DNA of 64,000 nt from contig NZ_JAHXDN010000001.1 of assembly GCF_019375555.1 (NCBI RefSeq), forward strand, positions 597,501-661,500, in the 5' to 3' direction. The notes under the pieces were generated by a model. It saw nothing but the letters and a program-made list of their open reading frames with translations, did no database searches and was not told the DNA's origin. Every line of letters begins with the position of its first letter. Position 1 is the stretch's first letter. Of this stretch, positions 37,845 to 47,579 are shown piece after piece. The position numbers were made by a program, and so were the translations under genes. The stretch comes from Roseobacter insulae (GTDB lineage: Bacteria; Pseudomonadota; Alphaproteobacteria; Rhodobacterales; Rhodobacteraceae).

Positions 37845-38606
37845 CTAGAGGTACCCCTCGCTGCGGAAGCTCAGCTCTCGGGATTTTCCAATAATGAGAT
37901 GATCATGCAAAGTCAGGCCGAGGGCGATGCATGCATTGTTGATCTGATCCGTCATCGTGATGTCCGACTGCGAAGGCGTCGGATCACCGGATGGATGATT
38001 ATGAACTAATATCAATGCGCTGGCATTCAGTTCCAGTGCGCGCTTTGCCACCTCGCGCGGGTAGACCGGTACGTGATCCACGGTTCCTTTTGCCTGTTCT
38101 TCATCTGCAATGATCACGTTTTTCCGGTCAAGATAAAGCACGCGGAACTGCTCCGTCGCCCGATGCGCCATGGTGGTGTGACAATAGTCCAGCAGCGCAT
38201 CCCAACTGCTGAGAACATGTTGCTGCATGACTTTCGCGCGCGCCATGCGATGTGCTGCAGCTTCGATGATCTTGAGCTCGGTGATCACCGCTTCGCCGAC
38301 GCCCGATACGTCGCGAAGGCGCTCTGCGGGTGCTGTAACCACCCGGTTGAAATCGCCAAACTGTTCCATGAGCGCCCGCGCCAGCGGCTTGACGTCGCGC
38401 CGCGGAATCGCGCGGAACAGCGCGAGTTCCAGCAGTTCATAGTCCGGCATCGCGGCCGCACCGCCTTCCATGAACCGTGCACGCAACCTCTTCCGGTGAT
38501 CGGCAATGTAGGAAGGCGTTTTACCGGCAGGCAGCGGTACAGGCTCCGCCTCGTCCAGCAGGAACGGCAGCGTGGATTCGGCAAATGTGTTTGAATCTTG
38601 AGACAT
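37845..38606 (-). CDS. radC: RadC/JAB domain protein
   Basis: This has 253 residues from the ATG at 38606; a longer upstream reading to 38777 runs across the dnaJ terminator and is rejected. The UPF0758 pattern is complete: an N-terminal helix-hairpin-helix (RLRDVSGVGEA) and a JAB/JAMM metal site HNHPSGDPTPSQSD, with an upstream glutamate expected in the fold. The biochemical role of RadC is unknown despite its name. Confidence 0.9.
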   Translation of the reverse strand: MSQDSNTFAESTLPFLLDEAEPVPLPAGKTPSYIADHRKRLRARFMEGGAAAMPDYELLELALFRAIPRRDVKPLARALMEQFGDFNRVVTAPAERLRDVSGVGEAVITELKIIEAAAHRMARAKVMQQHVLSSWDALLDYCHTTMAHRATEQFRVLYLDRKNVIIADEEQAKGTVDHVPVYPREVAKRALELNASALILVHNHPSGDPTPSQSDITMTDQINNACIALGLTLHDHLIIGKSRELSFRSEGYL

Positions 38607-38711
38607 GCCGCAAGCGTGCCGGATCATGGTTTCCGAATGGTTAATCCAAAGCCGAAATTCGGACTTGCCTGCAAGTAGATCGAACTGCCCGCGCTGGCGT
38701 CTCGGGAACAC

Positions 38712-38735
38712 AAAAAAACCAGGCACCGGGCCTGG
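38712..38735 (-). terminator. Intrinsic terminator after dnaJ
   Basis: On the minus strand CCAGGC, a five-base loop and GCCTGG are followed by seven T residues. It ends the dnaK-dnaJ transcript about 90 bases after dnaJ and before radC. Confidence 0.88.
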
Positions 38736-38762
38736 CCATTCGTACCTGTACTTGGTCGATAT

Positions 38763-38791
38763 GGTGAGCAATTCCAACGGAACCGCTCACC
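38763..38791 (-). other. Stem-loop in the dnaJ 3' untranslated region
   Basis: GGTGAGC/GCTCACC enclose an inner TTCC/GGAA stem with a three-base loop, giving a two-part hairpin between the dnaJ stop and its terminator. It could protect the mRNA end or mark a processed 3' RNA. Structure seen by eye only. Confidence 0.5.
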
Positions 38792-38821
38792 GATATTTGC
38801 GCGGCCTGTGTTCGGGCCGGC

Positions 38822-39973
38822 TTACCCTTTCATCGAATCCCAGAAAGTTTTGACGCTGGAAAAGAAGCTGGACGATTCCGGATTGTTGTTCTCTGACAAA
38901 TCCTCGAACTCTGCCAGCAACTCTTTTTGCCGCGTTGTCAGGTTCACCGGGGTTTCGACGGCAAGCTCTATGAACATGTCACCCGCACCCGCGCCGCGCA
39001 GGGCGGGCATGCCCTTACCGCGCAGACGCATCTGGCGACCGGATTGGCTGCCAGCGGGGATTTGCACACGTCCGCGGCCACCGTCGATGGTCGGCACTTC
39101 GATCGATCCGCCCAAAGCGGCCTTGGCCATGGAGACGGGGACACGGCAGAAGAGGTTGCCCCCATCACGCTGGAACAGTTCATGCTCGGCCACCTCGATG
39201 AAGATATAGAGATCTCCGGAAGGACCGCCGCGCATGCCCGCTTCGCCCTCGCCCGCCAGCCGGATGCGCGTACCGGTTTCAACACCGGCGGGAATGTTCA
39301 CCGACAGCGCCCGGTCTTTTTCGACACGTCCGGCCCCGTGGCAGGAGTTACAGGGGTTCTTGATGTGCTGACCAAGGCCCGAGCAGGTGGGACAGGTCCG
39401 CTCAACGGTAAAGAAGCCCTGTTGCGCCCGCACCTTGCCCATGCCGGAACAGGTGGGACAGGTTGTGGGTTCGGAGCCGCCTTCAGCGCCCGTGCCGTTG
39501 CAGCTGTCACAGCCGACGGATGTAGGCACGTTGATGGTTTTTTGCAGCCCGTTATATGCCTCTTCCAGCGTGACGCTCAGGTTGTACCGCAGGTCGGACC
39601 CGCGTGCGGCACGGCGCCCACCGCCACCGCGTTGACCACCCATGAAGTCGCCGAAGAGATCGTCAAAAACGTCTGAAAATGCAGATGAGAAATCGCCTTG
39701 TCCGCCACCAAAGCCACCGCCGGGCCTGCCACCGCCACCCATGCCGCCTTCAAAGGCCGCGTGGCCATATCGGTCATAGGCTGCCTTCTTGTCGGCATCC
39801 TTGAGGACTTCATAGGCCTCGTTGGCTTCCTTGAATTGGGATTCGGCTTGCGGATTGTCCTTGTTACGGTCGGGATGCAGCTCTTTCGCCTTGGAGCGGT
39901 AGCCTTTCTTGATCTCGTCCGCCGAGGCTCCCTTGGCGACGCCAAGTACCTCGTAATAATCACGTTTTGCCAT
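38822..39973 (-). CDS. dnaJ: Chaperone DnaJ
   Basis: This 383-residue Hsp40 has an N-terminal J domain with HPD in [10 protein letters not shown], a Gly/Phe-rich linker ([16 protein letters not shown]), four CXXCXGXG zinc repeats starting at CDSCNGTG, and two C-terminal substrate domains. It stimulates DnaK ATPase. It follows dnaK after 77 bp holding a strong hairpin. Confidence 0.97.
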   Translation of the reverse strand: MAKRDYYEVLGVAKGASADEIKKGYRSKAKELHPDRNKDNPQAESQFKEANEAYEVLKDADKKAAYDRYGHAAFEGGMGGGGRPGGGFGGGQGDFSSAFSDVFDDLFGDFMGGQRGGGGRRAARGSDLRYNLSVTLEEAYNGLQKTINVPTSVGCDSCNGTGAEGGSEPTTCPTCSGMGKVRAQQGFFTVERTCPTCSGLGQHIKNPCNSCHGAGRVEKDRALSVNIPAGVETGTRIRLAGEGEAGMRGGPSGDLYIFIEVAEHELFQRDGGNLFCRVPVSMAKAALGGSIEVPTIDGGRGRVQIPAGSQSGRQMRLRGKGMPALRGAGAGDMFIELAVETPVNLTTRQKELLAEFEDLSENNNPESSSFFSSVKTFWDSMKG

Positions 39974-40001
39974 CAGCTGGGTCCCCTTACTGGAACGTGA
40001 G

Positions 40002-40023
40002 AGGCCGACCCGGGGGTCGGCCT
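40002..40023 (-). other. Intercistronic hairpin between dnaK and dnaJ
   Basis: AGGCCGACCC and GGGTCGGCCT form a 10-bp inverted repeat with a two-base centre. There is no T-run, so it is more likely a processing or stability element that lowers dnaJ relative to dnaK than a true terminator. Confidence 0.65.
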
Positions 40024-40050
40024 ATGCAGTGGTTCCGGGTTACGCGTCGT

Positions 40051-41961
40051 TCACGCGCGCTTGTCGTCGTCGAGGTCTTCGAACTCGGCGTCGACGATAT
40101 CATCCTCGCCGCCATGCGGTTCATCCGCCGCCTCGGCGACGTCCTCGCCGTCTTCCTGAGCGGCTTTGTAGATGGCCTCGCCCAGTTTCATCGCGGCCTC
40201 GGTCACGTTCTGGATGCCGGATTTGATCTTGTCGGCATTGTCGGATTCCAGTTCGTCCTTGAGCGCTGCGATTGCAAGCTCAATGGCTTCGACCGTGGTC
40301 GGGTCAACCTTGTCAGAGTGCTCCTCGATCGACTTCTCGGTCGAGTGGATAAGGCTCTCCGCCTGGTTTTTCGCCTCGATCAGCTCGCGGCGCTCTTTAT
40401 CGGCCTCCGCGTTCTCTTCGGCGTCCTTGACCATTTTCTCGATGTCTTCATCGGACAGACCGCCAGAAGCCTGGATCGTGATCTTCTGCTCCTTGCCGGT
40501 GCCCTTGTCCATCGCACCCACCGACACGATGCCGTTGGCGTCAATGTCGAAGGTGACTTCGATCTGCGGCATGCCGCGCGGGGCGGGCGGGATGTTTTCC
40601 AGGTTGAAAGCGCCGAGGATCTTGTTGTCGGACGCCATTTCACGTTCCCCCTGGAAAACCCGGATCGTCACAGCGTTCTGGTTGTCCTCGGCGGTGGAGA
40701 AGATCTGGCTTTTCTTGGTGGGGATCGTGGTGTTGCGGTCAATGAGACGGGTGAAGACGCCGCCGAGGGTTTCGATGCCGAGCGACAGCGGTGTCACGTC
40801 GAGCAGCACCACGTCTTTGACGTCGCCTTGCAGAACACCGGCCTGAATGGCGGCACCCATGGCAACCACTTCGTCAGGGTTCACACCCTTGTGCGGCTCC
40901 TTGCCGAAGAACTTGGTGACTTCCTCGACCACTTTCGGCATGCGGGTCATACCCCCAACCAGAACCACCTCGTCGATATCGGAGGGCGACAGACCCGCGT
41001 CTTTCAGCGCGGCCTGGCATGGCTTGATCGAATTCTTGATCAGGTCGTTCACGAGGCTTTCCAGCTTGGAACGGGTCAGCTTCATCACCATATGCAGCGG
41101 CTGGCCGTTGGCGCCCATGGAAATGAACGGCTGGTTGATCTCGGTCTGGCTGGAGCTCGACAGTTCGATCTTGGCTTTTTCAGCGGCTTCTTTCAGACGC
41201 TGCAGGGCCATCTTGTCTTTCGTCAGATCGACCTGATGCTCTTTTTTGAACTCATCCGCAAGGTAGTTCACGATGCGCATGTCGAAGTCCTCGCCACCGA
41301 GGAAGGTGTCACCGTTGGTGGATTTCACTTCGAAAAGGCCGTCATCGATTTCGAGGATGGTCACGTCGAAGGTCCCACCGCCGAGGTCGTAGACCGCGAT
41401 GGTTTGCGTGTTTTCCTTATCGAGCCCATAGGCGAGGGCCGCGGCTGTCGGCTCGTTGATGATCCGCAGCACTTCAAGGCCCGCGATCTTACCCGCATCC
41501 TTAGTGGCCTGACGCTGGGCGTCGTTGAAATAGGCAGGCACGGTGATGACCGCCTGGGTCACCTCTTCGCCGAGATACGATTCAGCGGTCTCTTTCATCT
41601 TGCCAAGGATGAAGGCGGAGATTTGGCTCGGGGAGTATTTCTCCCCCTTGGCTTCCACCCAGGCGTCGCCATTGCCGCCGTCGATGACGTTGAACGGCAT
41701 GTTCTTCTTGTCCTTGGCGAGGTCCGCGTCGTCGAACCGACGACCGATCAGACGCTTGACGCCGAAGATGGTGTTTTCGGGGTTGGTGACGGCTTGCCGT
41801 TTCGCGGGCTGACCCACGAGGCGCTCGTCATCCGTGAAAGCGACGATGGACGGTGTTGTCCGCGCGCCTTCGGAGTTTTCAATTACACGGGGCTGGCTGC
41901 CGTCCATGATGGAAATGCAGCTGTTGGTCGTCCCCAGGTCGATACCAATGACTTTGGCCAT
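40051..41961 (-). CDS. dnaK: Chaperone DnaK (Hsp70)
   Basis: This 636-residue Hsp70 has the nucleotide-binding domain opening [13 protein letters not shown], then [15 protein letters not shown] and [12 protein letters not shown], a linker [13 protein letters not shown], the substrate-binding domain and a lid with an acidic tail ending near DDDKRA. It is the first gene of dnaK-dnaJ. A heat-shock-like promoter candidate lies about 115 bp upstream. Confidence 0.98.
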   Translation of the reverse strand: MAKVIGIDLGTTNSCISIMDGSQPRVIENSEGARTTPSIVAFTDDERLVGQPAKRQAVTNPENTIFGVKRLIGRRFDDADLAKDKKNMPFNVIDGGNGDAWVEAKGEKYSPSQISAFILGKMKETAESYLGEEVTQAVITVPAYFNDAQRQATKDAGKIAGLEVLRIINEPTAAALAYGLDKENTQTIAVYDLGGGTFDVTILEIDDGLFEVKSTNGDTFLGGEDFDMRIVNYLADEFKKEHQVDLTKDKMALQRLKEAAEKAKIELSSSSQTEINQPFISMGANGQPLHMVMKLTRSKLESLVNDLIKNSIKPCQAALKDAGLSPSDIDEVVLVGGMTRMPKVVEEVTKFFGKEPHKGVNPDEVVAMGAAIQAGVLQGDVKDVVLLDVTPLSLGIETLGGVFTRLIDRNTTIPTKKSQIFSTAEDNQNAVTIRVFQGEREMASDNKILGAFNLENIPPAPRGMPQIEVTFDIDANGIVSVGAMDKGTGKEQKITIQASGGLSDEDIEKMVKDAEENAEADKERRELIEAKNQAESLIHSTEKSIEEHSDKVDPTTVEAIELAIAALKDELESDNADKIKSGIQNVTEAAMKLGEAIYKAAQEDGEDVAEAADEPHGGEDDIVDAEFEDLDDDKRA

Positions 41962-42075
41962 GTTTTAGATCCCTCATTTACTCAAGGCGATGACACGGAG
42001 CGATTGGCCCGTTATGGCGCCGCTGCCCCGATCTCAATACACATGAAGCGGGTCGCCTCACGCGGTTCGGAGGGT

Positions 42076-42103
42076 ATATAAGGAGGGGCCTCGCGCGCTG
42101 CAA
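42076..42103 (-). promoter_or_regulatory. Candidate dnaK promoter
   Basis: On the minus strand TTGCAG and CTTATAT are 15 bases apart; the -10 fits the CYTATNT form recalled for alphaproteobacterial heat-shock sigma factors, whereas the -35 is a weaker match to CTTG. The same AT-rich block could also serve alkB on the other strand. Confidence 0.3.
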
Positions 42104-42172
42104 CCTTTAGAGACCGGGTGTATGAGGAATCTTGGTACAATTTTGGCGTATTTTGATAATCCCGGAGGATGG

Positions 42173-42775
42173 ATGGCACATTTGACGGTCGCGGGGTTCG
42201 ACATTCACAAATCCTACCTGTCCGTTGAGGCGCAGCGCGGTCTGCTGGAGGACTTGCGACAGGTGGTGCGGTTGGCGCCGTTTTTCGCCCCGGTGACACC
42301 ACGCGGCAAAGCGATGTCGGTGCGGATGACCGCAGCGGGCACATTCGGATGGATCACCGACCGGCGCGGCTATCGGTACGCCGAAACTCATCCGCAGGGG
42401 ATGGCGTGGCCGCCAATGCCACAAAGTGTCCTGGATATCTGGCATGACCTCACCGGGTTGGCCCATCGGCCCGAGTGCTGCCTGATCAACTACTACGGCG
42501 AAGGCGCGCGAATGGGGATGCACCAGGACAAGGACGAAAGCAGCTTCGACTGGCCCGTGGTGTCTGTCTCCTTGGGCGATGATGGCCTGTTTCGAATGGG
42601 TGGCCCGCAGCGTGGTGACAAAACCCGATCGATCTGGTTGCACTCCGGTGACGTGGTGGTCATGGGCGGCACCGCGCGTCTGGCTCACCATGGTGTCGAC
42701 CGGATCAGGTTCGGGTCGTCGTCTCTCTTGCCCAGAGGCGGACGGATCAACCTGACCCTGCGCGTTGTCGGCTAG
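42173..42775 (+). CDS. alkB: AlkB-type alkylated-DNA dioxygenase
   Basis: This 200-residue iron/2-oxoglutarate enzyme repairs 1-methyladenine and 3-methylcytosine by oxidative demethylation. The iron ligands are H and D in MHQDKDE plus a later H in LAHHGVDR, and the 2-oxoglutarate arginine is in RINLTLR. The ATG at 42173 is preceded by GGAGG; an ATG at 42122 would add 17 residues. It diverges from dnaK. Confidence 0.93.
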   Translation: MAHLTVAGFDIHKSYLSVEAQRGLLEDLRQVVRLAPFFAPVTPRGKAMSVRMTAAGTFGWITDRRGYRYAETHPQGMAWPPMPQSVLDIWHDLTGLAHRPECCLINYYGEGARMGMHQDKDESSFDWPVVSVSLGDDGLFRMGGPQRGDKTRSIWLHSGDVVVMGGTARLAHHGVDRIRFGSSSLLPRGGRINLTLRVVG

Positions 42776-42785
42776 CAGTTTGACG

Positions 42786-42822
42786 GCAGGTTTGAACCCA
42801 CACCGAAAGGGTCAAAACCTGC
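42786..42822 (+). terminator. Stem-loop just after alkB
   Basis: GCAGGTTT and AAACCTGC enclose a second short stem ACCC/GGGT with a nine-base loop, 10 bases after the alkB stop. It lacks a T-run, so it may be a stabilising structure or a weak terminator. Confidence 0.45.
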
Positions 42823-43425
42823 TGCGTGTGTTCGCAGCGTAAGAAGCACCGCAGGGGCGCGGAAATCGGCCGCCGCGCAGCAGGAGAAACAGCCACTCAA
42901 GGAGAAGCAACATTTAGCAAAGCTCACATTCACAGGTCGGAGTAAGAGCTGCCATTGACCCTCTGCGCACCCAGACCTGCCTGCGGCTGCTCAAGATGCC
43001 GGAAGGGGTTCGAAGGGACCCAATGTGCCTGCAGCAGCGCTCAGAGGATGGTCGACTGAAAAGCCTTCGTTTCAAACGCCGCTGGATTGCTGACGTCAGC
43101 GCGATGCTGATGTCTGGGTTTGCAGAGCGGATTGGAGGGTAAACCACGCCAAAGGTCAAACTTCCCACGGTCACCCGAAACGCCAAGCCTGAAACAGCGG
43201 CCGGATCATTGGACAGAAATGACCTCTCTTACCAGAACAAGTAGGAGTTCTTTCACAAAAGCAGAGACCCTGAGCAGGCCTGCGTTCATGCGTCCCATTC
43301 TGTGACCGTAGCAGATTTCTCCATCTTGGTTTTGAGCTGGAAGATGCGCGGGGCATTGCCAGAATGACTGATGTCTGACAAGCCGCCGATGCTGCGGGCC
43401 AACGCCCGGTGGAGGACGCAAACTT
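42823..43425. other. Non-coding stretch of about 600 bp, no gene recognised
   Basis: No frame here shows a ribosome site together with protein-like composition. The longest frame (90 codons on the minus strand, 42914-43186) is basic and of low complexity and looks random. The DNA has the patchy look of decayed sequence at the border between housekeeping genes and the transport cluster. No tRNA, repeat array or insertion-sequence end was recognised. Confidence 0.6.
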
Positions 43426-44322
43426 TCACACAAAGGCTGCATTGATGAATTCCGCGACCAGTTTCAAACGGGTGCGGTCCTTGGTGGCGATCAGATACGT
43501 ATCCTGCGAGTCCGGCATCTCGCGTATGGCGATCTGTGCGATGTTGTCCTGAATCAGGCTGCTGTTGCGCAGAAACAGCGCGACGCCAATGCCCTGCAAC
43601 ACGGCTTCGCACATCAGCGGAAAGGTTGTCATCGTGACCGTACGGGTCAGCGTGATCCCGTGGTCTTTACATGTCTGGCCAAGCAAACGTTGTGTGAGCG
43701 AGCCCTTTTCCGGCACAATGAGCGTTTCTTGTTGAAGCTCGGTCAGCGACACATCGTCTTGCTGGGCAAATCGATGATTCGCAGGGCAATAGAGGACGTA
43801 ATGCGATTGCTCGATGTGGATACGCTCCCAGGTTTCATGTTCCGGTGCATCCGTGATCAGCCCGACATCGGCCAACCTGCTGCGGATCATCGATGTGGCC
43901 GTTGTCCAGTCATGTAACCCGAAGTCAACGCGAATATCCGGATAGCGCTGCCGGAACTGGGCGATAATCTTCAAGGCGGGCTGCGGCGCATTGCCGATAA
44001 CTTTCAGCCTGCCCTCCTGCATCGCGTTGAACCCCTCCAAACGTTCGGAGACTTCTGCATCAAGAGCGACCATGCGGTCAGCGAGATCATAGAAATCCTG
44101 CCCGGTCGGGGTAAGCTCCACACCATCACGGCCCCGGAGCAGCAGCACAGTGCCGACGCTGTTTTCAAGCTTGGCAATATGCTGGGTGATTGTGGATTGC
44201 GTCACACCCAACCGGGCTGCGGCCGCAGAAAAACTGCCTTCACGAACGACATAGGCAAAGGCTTCGAATTGGTGGTGGTTCGGGCGCACGGCAGATCCTT
44301 TCCCATCACCCATAGCACCCAT
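43426..44322 (-). CDS. LysR family regulator divergent from the phosphodiester/phosphonate cluster
   Basis: This has about 298 residues from the ATG at 44322 (44313 is an alternative). The N-terminal winged helix reads FEAFAYVVREGSFSAAAARL then GVTQSTITQHIAKLE; the C-terminal part is an effector-binding periplasmic-protein-like fold. It is transcribed away from the importer operon, the classic LysR layout. The 75-bp intergenic region has a TGACGTCA palindrome at 44337-44344 that could be part of an operator. The effector is unknown; a phosphonate or phosphodiester breakdown product is a guess. Confidence 0.88.
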   Translation of the reverse strand: MGAMGDGKGSAVRPNHHQFEAFAYVVREGSFSAAAARLGVTQSTITQHIAKLENSVGTVLLLRGRDGVELTPTGQDFYDLADRMVALDAEVSERLEGFNAMQEGRLKVIGNAPQPALKIIAQFRQRYPDIRVDFGLHDWTTATSMIRSRLADVGLITDAPEHETWERIHIEQSHYVLYCPANHRFAQQDDVSLTELQQETLIVPEKGSLTQRLLGQTCKDHGITLTRTVTMTTFPLMCEAVLQGIGVALFLRNSSLIQDNIAQIAIREMPDSQDTYLIATKDRTRLKLVAEFINAAFV

Positions 44323-44397
44323 CGGTTTCACTAATATGACGTCACAAAACTTAAGCCTGCACCGACGTAAGGTCGGCCTGTTCCTAGGGGGAATCGC

Positions 44398-45552
44398 ATG
44401 GCTCAACTGTCGATCACATCGATCACCAAACGCTTTGGGGAAACGCCGGTTCTGAAAGGTGTTTCTCTGGATGTGGCGAACGGCGAATTCGTCTCGCTCG
44501 TAGGCCCGTCAGGTTGTGGAAAGTCCACGCTGTTGCGCATCATCGCGGGGCTTGAGGCGCCGACGACGGGCAGCGTTACCCTTGGGGGTGTTGATGTGAC
44601 GGCCACGCGTGCCGCGGATCGCAACCTGTCCATGGTGTTTCAATCCTATGCGCTTTACCCGCATCTCAGCGTGGGCGAGAACATCGCCGTTCCGCTGCGC
44701 ATGCGCGAACTGACCGGGCTCCAGCGACTGCCCGTTGTGGGCGGTTTGATGCCGGGCGCGAAAGCGCGCAGACAACGCATTGCAAGCCAGGTCAGCCGCG
44801 CAGCAGAAATGCTGGAGATTGGCGCGTTGTTGGATCGCAAACCCGGGCAATTGTCCGGTGGGCAGCGGCAGCGTGTGGCGTTGGGCCGGGCGCTTGTTCG
44901 GAACCCGGCTGCGTTCCTGCTGGATGAACCCCTTTCAAACCTCGATGCGAAATTGCGGGTTCAGACGCGCGCGGAAATCGCAGAACTGCACCGGACCCTT
45001 GGGGCAACATTCATCTACGTGACCCACGACCAAGTGGAAGCAATGACGATGTCGGACCGTATTGCCGTGATGATGGGCGGCGAGATCCTGCAATGCGCGG
45101 CACCTGACATCATTTACGAAGACCCCGACGACATTCGCGTGGCCGAGTTCATCGGGTCCCCGAAGATCAATATCCTTCCGCTGGAGCGATCGGGCACCGG
45201 CCTGTACCTGTTTGGCAGGTCGCTGGAGTGGCGTGTGACAAATGCCGCGCCGGAGGTCATGCAGCTTGGGCTGCGACCCGAAGCGCTGCACCTGACGCAG
45301 CATGCGCCGCGCCTGACGGGTCGGGTGGCGCATTTCGAAAACCTCGGCTCCGAAGTCTTTGCCCAGATTGCACTCAACGACGACGCATTGCGCGTCACCC
45401 TGCGGGCGACGCCAGCCCAGCGGCAAATGCTGGGGCTTGGAGCAGAGGTCGGGCTGGGCTTCGACACACAGGCGGCAATGGTCTTTGACCCTGACGGAAA
45501 GCGCTTGCGCAAAGTCGAAGCCATGGCCGGCATGACAAGCGAGGTCGCCTGA
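44398..45552 (+). CDS. ABC importer ATPase, MalK/UgpC type
   Basis: This 384-residue cytoplasmic ATPase has Walker A GPSGCGKST, LSGGQRQRVALGRALVRNP, Walker B FLLDEPLSNLD and a C-terminal TOBE-type regulatory domain (about 240-384). AGGGGGAA precedes the ATG. The MalK/UgpC group energises importers for sugars and glycerol phosphates. It is the first gene of the operon; in most Ugp operons the ATPase is last. An insert GLQRLPVVGGLMPGAK after MRMREL is uncommon for the family. Confidence 0.9.
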   Translation: MAQLSITSITKRFGETPVLKGVSLDVANGEFVSLVGPSGCGKSTLLRIIAGLEAPTTGSVTLGGVDVTATRAADRNLSMVFQSYALYPHLSVGENIAVPLRMRELTGLQRLPVVGGLMPGAKARRQRIASQVSRAAEMLEIGALLDRKPGQLSGGQRQRVALGRALVRNPAAFLLDEPLSNLDAKLRVQTRAEIAELHRTLGATFIYVTHDQVEAMTMSDRIAVMMGGEILQCAAPDIIYEDPDDIRVAEFIGSPKINILPLERSGTGLYLFGRSLEWRVTNAAPEVMQLGLRPEALHLTQHAPRLTGRVAHFENLGSEVFAQIALNDDALRVTLRATPAQRQMLGLGAEVGLGFDTQAAMVFDPDGKRLRKVEAMAGMTSEVA

Positions 45553-45553
45553 G

Positions 45554-46519
45554 ATGGCGGTGATTGACACAAGGGCGGTCGCGCACGCCAAGCCAGAGAC
45601 CCGGCAAGCGCGGACGGCCTGGGGCCTTACAGCCCCGGCGCTGGCGCTGATGGTGTTGATCCTGCTGGTCCCGGTGTTCGTCGCAGGCGTGCTGTCTTTC
45701 AGCAACTACTCGTTGGGCAATCCGGGATTTGACTGGGTTGGGGCGCAGAACTACGAGAGACTTTTCACCCGCTCGACCTATGAAAAGATGTTCATAGCGA
45801 CGTTCACCTATGTGGTGACGGTGGTGCCGATCTCCGTCGGCCTGGGGCTTGGTGCGGCCATGCTGGTGCATTCGCTGGGCCGGATCGGGGACATCTACAA
45901 GACCATTTATTTTCTGCCCGTTATGGCAACGCTGCTGGCGATGGCCATCGCATGGGAGTTCATGTTGCATCCGACCATCGGGATGGTGAATCGCACGCTG
46001 GCGATGGCCTGTGGCACGTGGGCGGAGGCCATTTCGTTCTTTAAAAGTGGATGCGCTGACGGGTTTCCGCTGTGGCTCGGGGATCGCGATTATGCGATCT
46101 GGGTGGTGTGCTTCATTGGCATCTGGCAAGGGTTCGGCTTCAACATGGTCCTGTACCTTGCAGGGCTGACATCCGTGCACCGCGAGTTGTACCACGCCGC
46201 CGAAGTGGACGGCGCAAAAAGCGCGTGGGAGCGGTTCCGGCTGGTCACGTGGCCCGCGCTTGGGCCAACGACCGTGTTTGTCGTGACGATCTCCTGTATC
46301 CGCGCCTTTCAGGTCTTTGACACGATTGAGGCATTTTGGCCGCAGGGCGGCGGCCCGAACAAATCTGCCTACGTGATGATGTTCGCGATCTTCGAGAAGG
46401 GTGTGCAGCAAAACCTGATCGGCATCGGCTCCGCTATCACCATGCTATTCCTGATCTTTGTGATGTTCCTGACCCTGATCCAGCGCTGGCTGGTCGAGCG
46501 CAGGGTTCACTACGGATGA
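45554..46519 (+). CDS. ABC importer permease, MalF/UgpA type
   Basis: This 321-residue inner membrane protein has about six helices; the EAA loop that contacts the ATPase reads ELYHAAEVDGAKSAWERFRLV. A periplasmic loop between helices carries two cysteines (MACGTW and SGCADG), which the family normally lacks. It begins two bases after the ATPase stop and overlaps the next gene by ATGA. Confidence 0.9.
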   Translation: MAVIDTRAVAHAKPETRQARTAWGLTAPALALMVLILLVPVFVAGVLSFSNYSLGNPGFDWVGAQNYERLFTRSTYEKMFIATFTYVVTVVPISVGLGLGAAMLVHSLGRIGDIYKTIYFLPVMATLLAMAIAWEFMLHPTIGMVNRTLAMACGTWAEAISFFKSGCADGFPLWLGDRDYAIWVVCFIGIWQGFGFNMVLYLAGLTSVHRELYHAAEVDGAKSAWERFRLVTWPALGPTTVFVVTISCIRAFQVFDTIEAFWPQGGGPNKSAYVMMFAIFEKGVQQNLIGIGSAITMLFLIFVMFLTLIQRWLVERRVHYG

Positions 46520-47478
46520 CACGCGACTGGCTCAAGCATCTGATACTCATCCTCGGCGCGATCATCGTGCTGGCACCGTTCTATATGATGGTCAGCTATT
46601 CGTTCAAAAGTCCGGGCGAGATTGACCGCGGCGAAGGGGGATTTTTTGGCCGTCAGGAGATGATGATCGACCCGCGTTGCGTGGCCTTGCGCCAGCCGGA
46701 CCGCGCCGATATCGAAGCAGCGCGGTCGCAGTTTCCCGGGCAGGACGATGCGGGGGTTCAGTCAGCGTTATTGGCGGAGACAGAGGCTGCCTGTTCTATC
46801 CGCCCCGCGGTTTTCAACTACACCAAGGCCTTCACCGAAGCGCCCTTGCTGCGATATCTGCTGAATGGCGTCATTGTCACCGTATCCATTTTTCTGATCC
46901 AGATCGTGGTGGCCCTGCCTGCCGCCTATGCGCTGGCCAAACTGAGGTTCTGGGGCCGCGAGGCGGTCTTCGGGCTGGTGCTCTTTTGCCTGCTGATCCC
47001 GGTCCATGCCATCGCGCTGCCGCTTTACATCATGCTGGCAAAGCTGGGACTGACCAACACCTATGCGGCTTTGGTCGTGCCCTGGACGATCTCGGTCTTC
47101 GGGATATTTCTGATGCGCCAGTTTTTCATGACAGTGCCGGATGATCTGATCGATGCCGCGCGTATGGATGGGATGAGCGAATTCGCCATCGTCTGGCGCG
47201 TGATGCTGCCGACAGCCATCCCGGCGCTACTGGCCTTTGCCATCTTCAGCATCGTGGCCCACTGGAACGACTATTTCTGGCCGCGCATCGTGGTCACCGG
47301 CAACCGGGATTTGTTCACGCCTCCACTTGGTCTGCGTGAGTTCAAGGGCGATGGGGACGGGTCATTCTTTGGCCCCATGATGGCCACGGCCACCGTCATT
47401 GTCACACCGCTGATCGTCGCGTTTCTGATCGCACAACGCCGCTTTATCGAGGGGATCACATTGTCTGGAATGAAGTAA
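46516..47478 (+). CDS. ABC importer permease, MalG/UgpE type
   Basis: This has 320 residues from the ATG at 46516 in an ATGA overlap. The first helix is followed by an unusual hydrophilic periplasmic insert of about 65 residues (FFGRQEMMIDPRC to EAACSIRP), again with two cysteines, before the conserved FNYTKAF region. The EAA loop is DLIDAARMDGMSEFAIVWRV. Two hairpins directly follow its stop. Confidence 0.88.
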   Translation: MTRDWLKHLILILGAIIVLAPFYMMVSYSFKSPGEIDRGEGGFFGRQEMMIDPRCVALRQPDRADIEAARSQFPGQDDAGVQSALLAETEAACSIRPAVFNYTKAFTEAPLLRYLLNGVIVTVSIFLIQIVVALPAAYALAKLRFWGREAVFGLVLFCLLIPVHAIALPLYIMLAKLGLTNTYAALVVPWTISVFGIFLMRQFFMTVPDDLIDAARMDGMSEFAIVWRVMLPTAIPALLAFAIFSIVAHWNDYFWPRIVVTGNRDLFTPPLGLREFKGDGDGSFFGPMMATATVIVTPLIVAFLIAQRRFIEGITLSGMK

Positions 47479-47518
47479 GGCGGGATCGCTCCCGCCCTAC
47501 CCATAGCCCCGCAGGGGC
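47479..47518 (+). other. Two tandem hairpins between permease and binding-protein genes
   Basis: GGCGGGA-TCGC-TCCCGCC starts right after the permease stop, and GCCCC-GCA-GGGGC follows 10 bases on. Neither has a T-run. Such structures usually shield the downstream binding-protein message or let only part of the polymerases stop. Confidence 0.6.
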
Positions 47519-47579
47519 ACAATCACCGGGGTCTGCCAATCGCCAAATCGCACCTCCCCGGGCAACAGGAGCAAACCTA

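Noticed and set aside
37845-38777. Longer radC reading starting at 38777
   Set aside because: The extra 57 codons run through the dnaJ terminator hairpin and do not resemble RadC N-termini.
39967-42081. 704-codon open frame on the plus strand
   Set aside because: It is antisense to dnaK through its full length; dnaK is certain and the frame's peptide is His/Arg/Val-rich shadow sequence.
42914-43186. 90-codon minus-strand frame in the gap after alkB
   Set aside because: No ribosome site, basic low-information composition, no recognised family.
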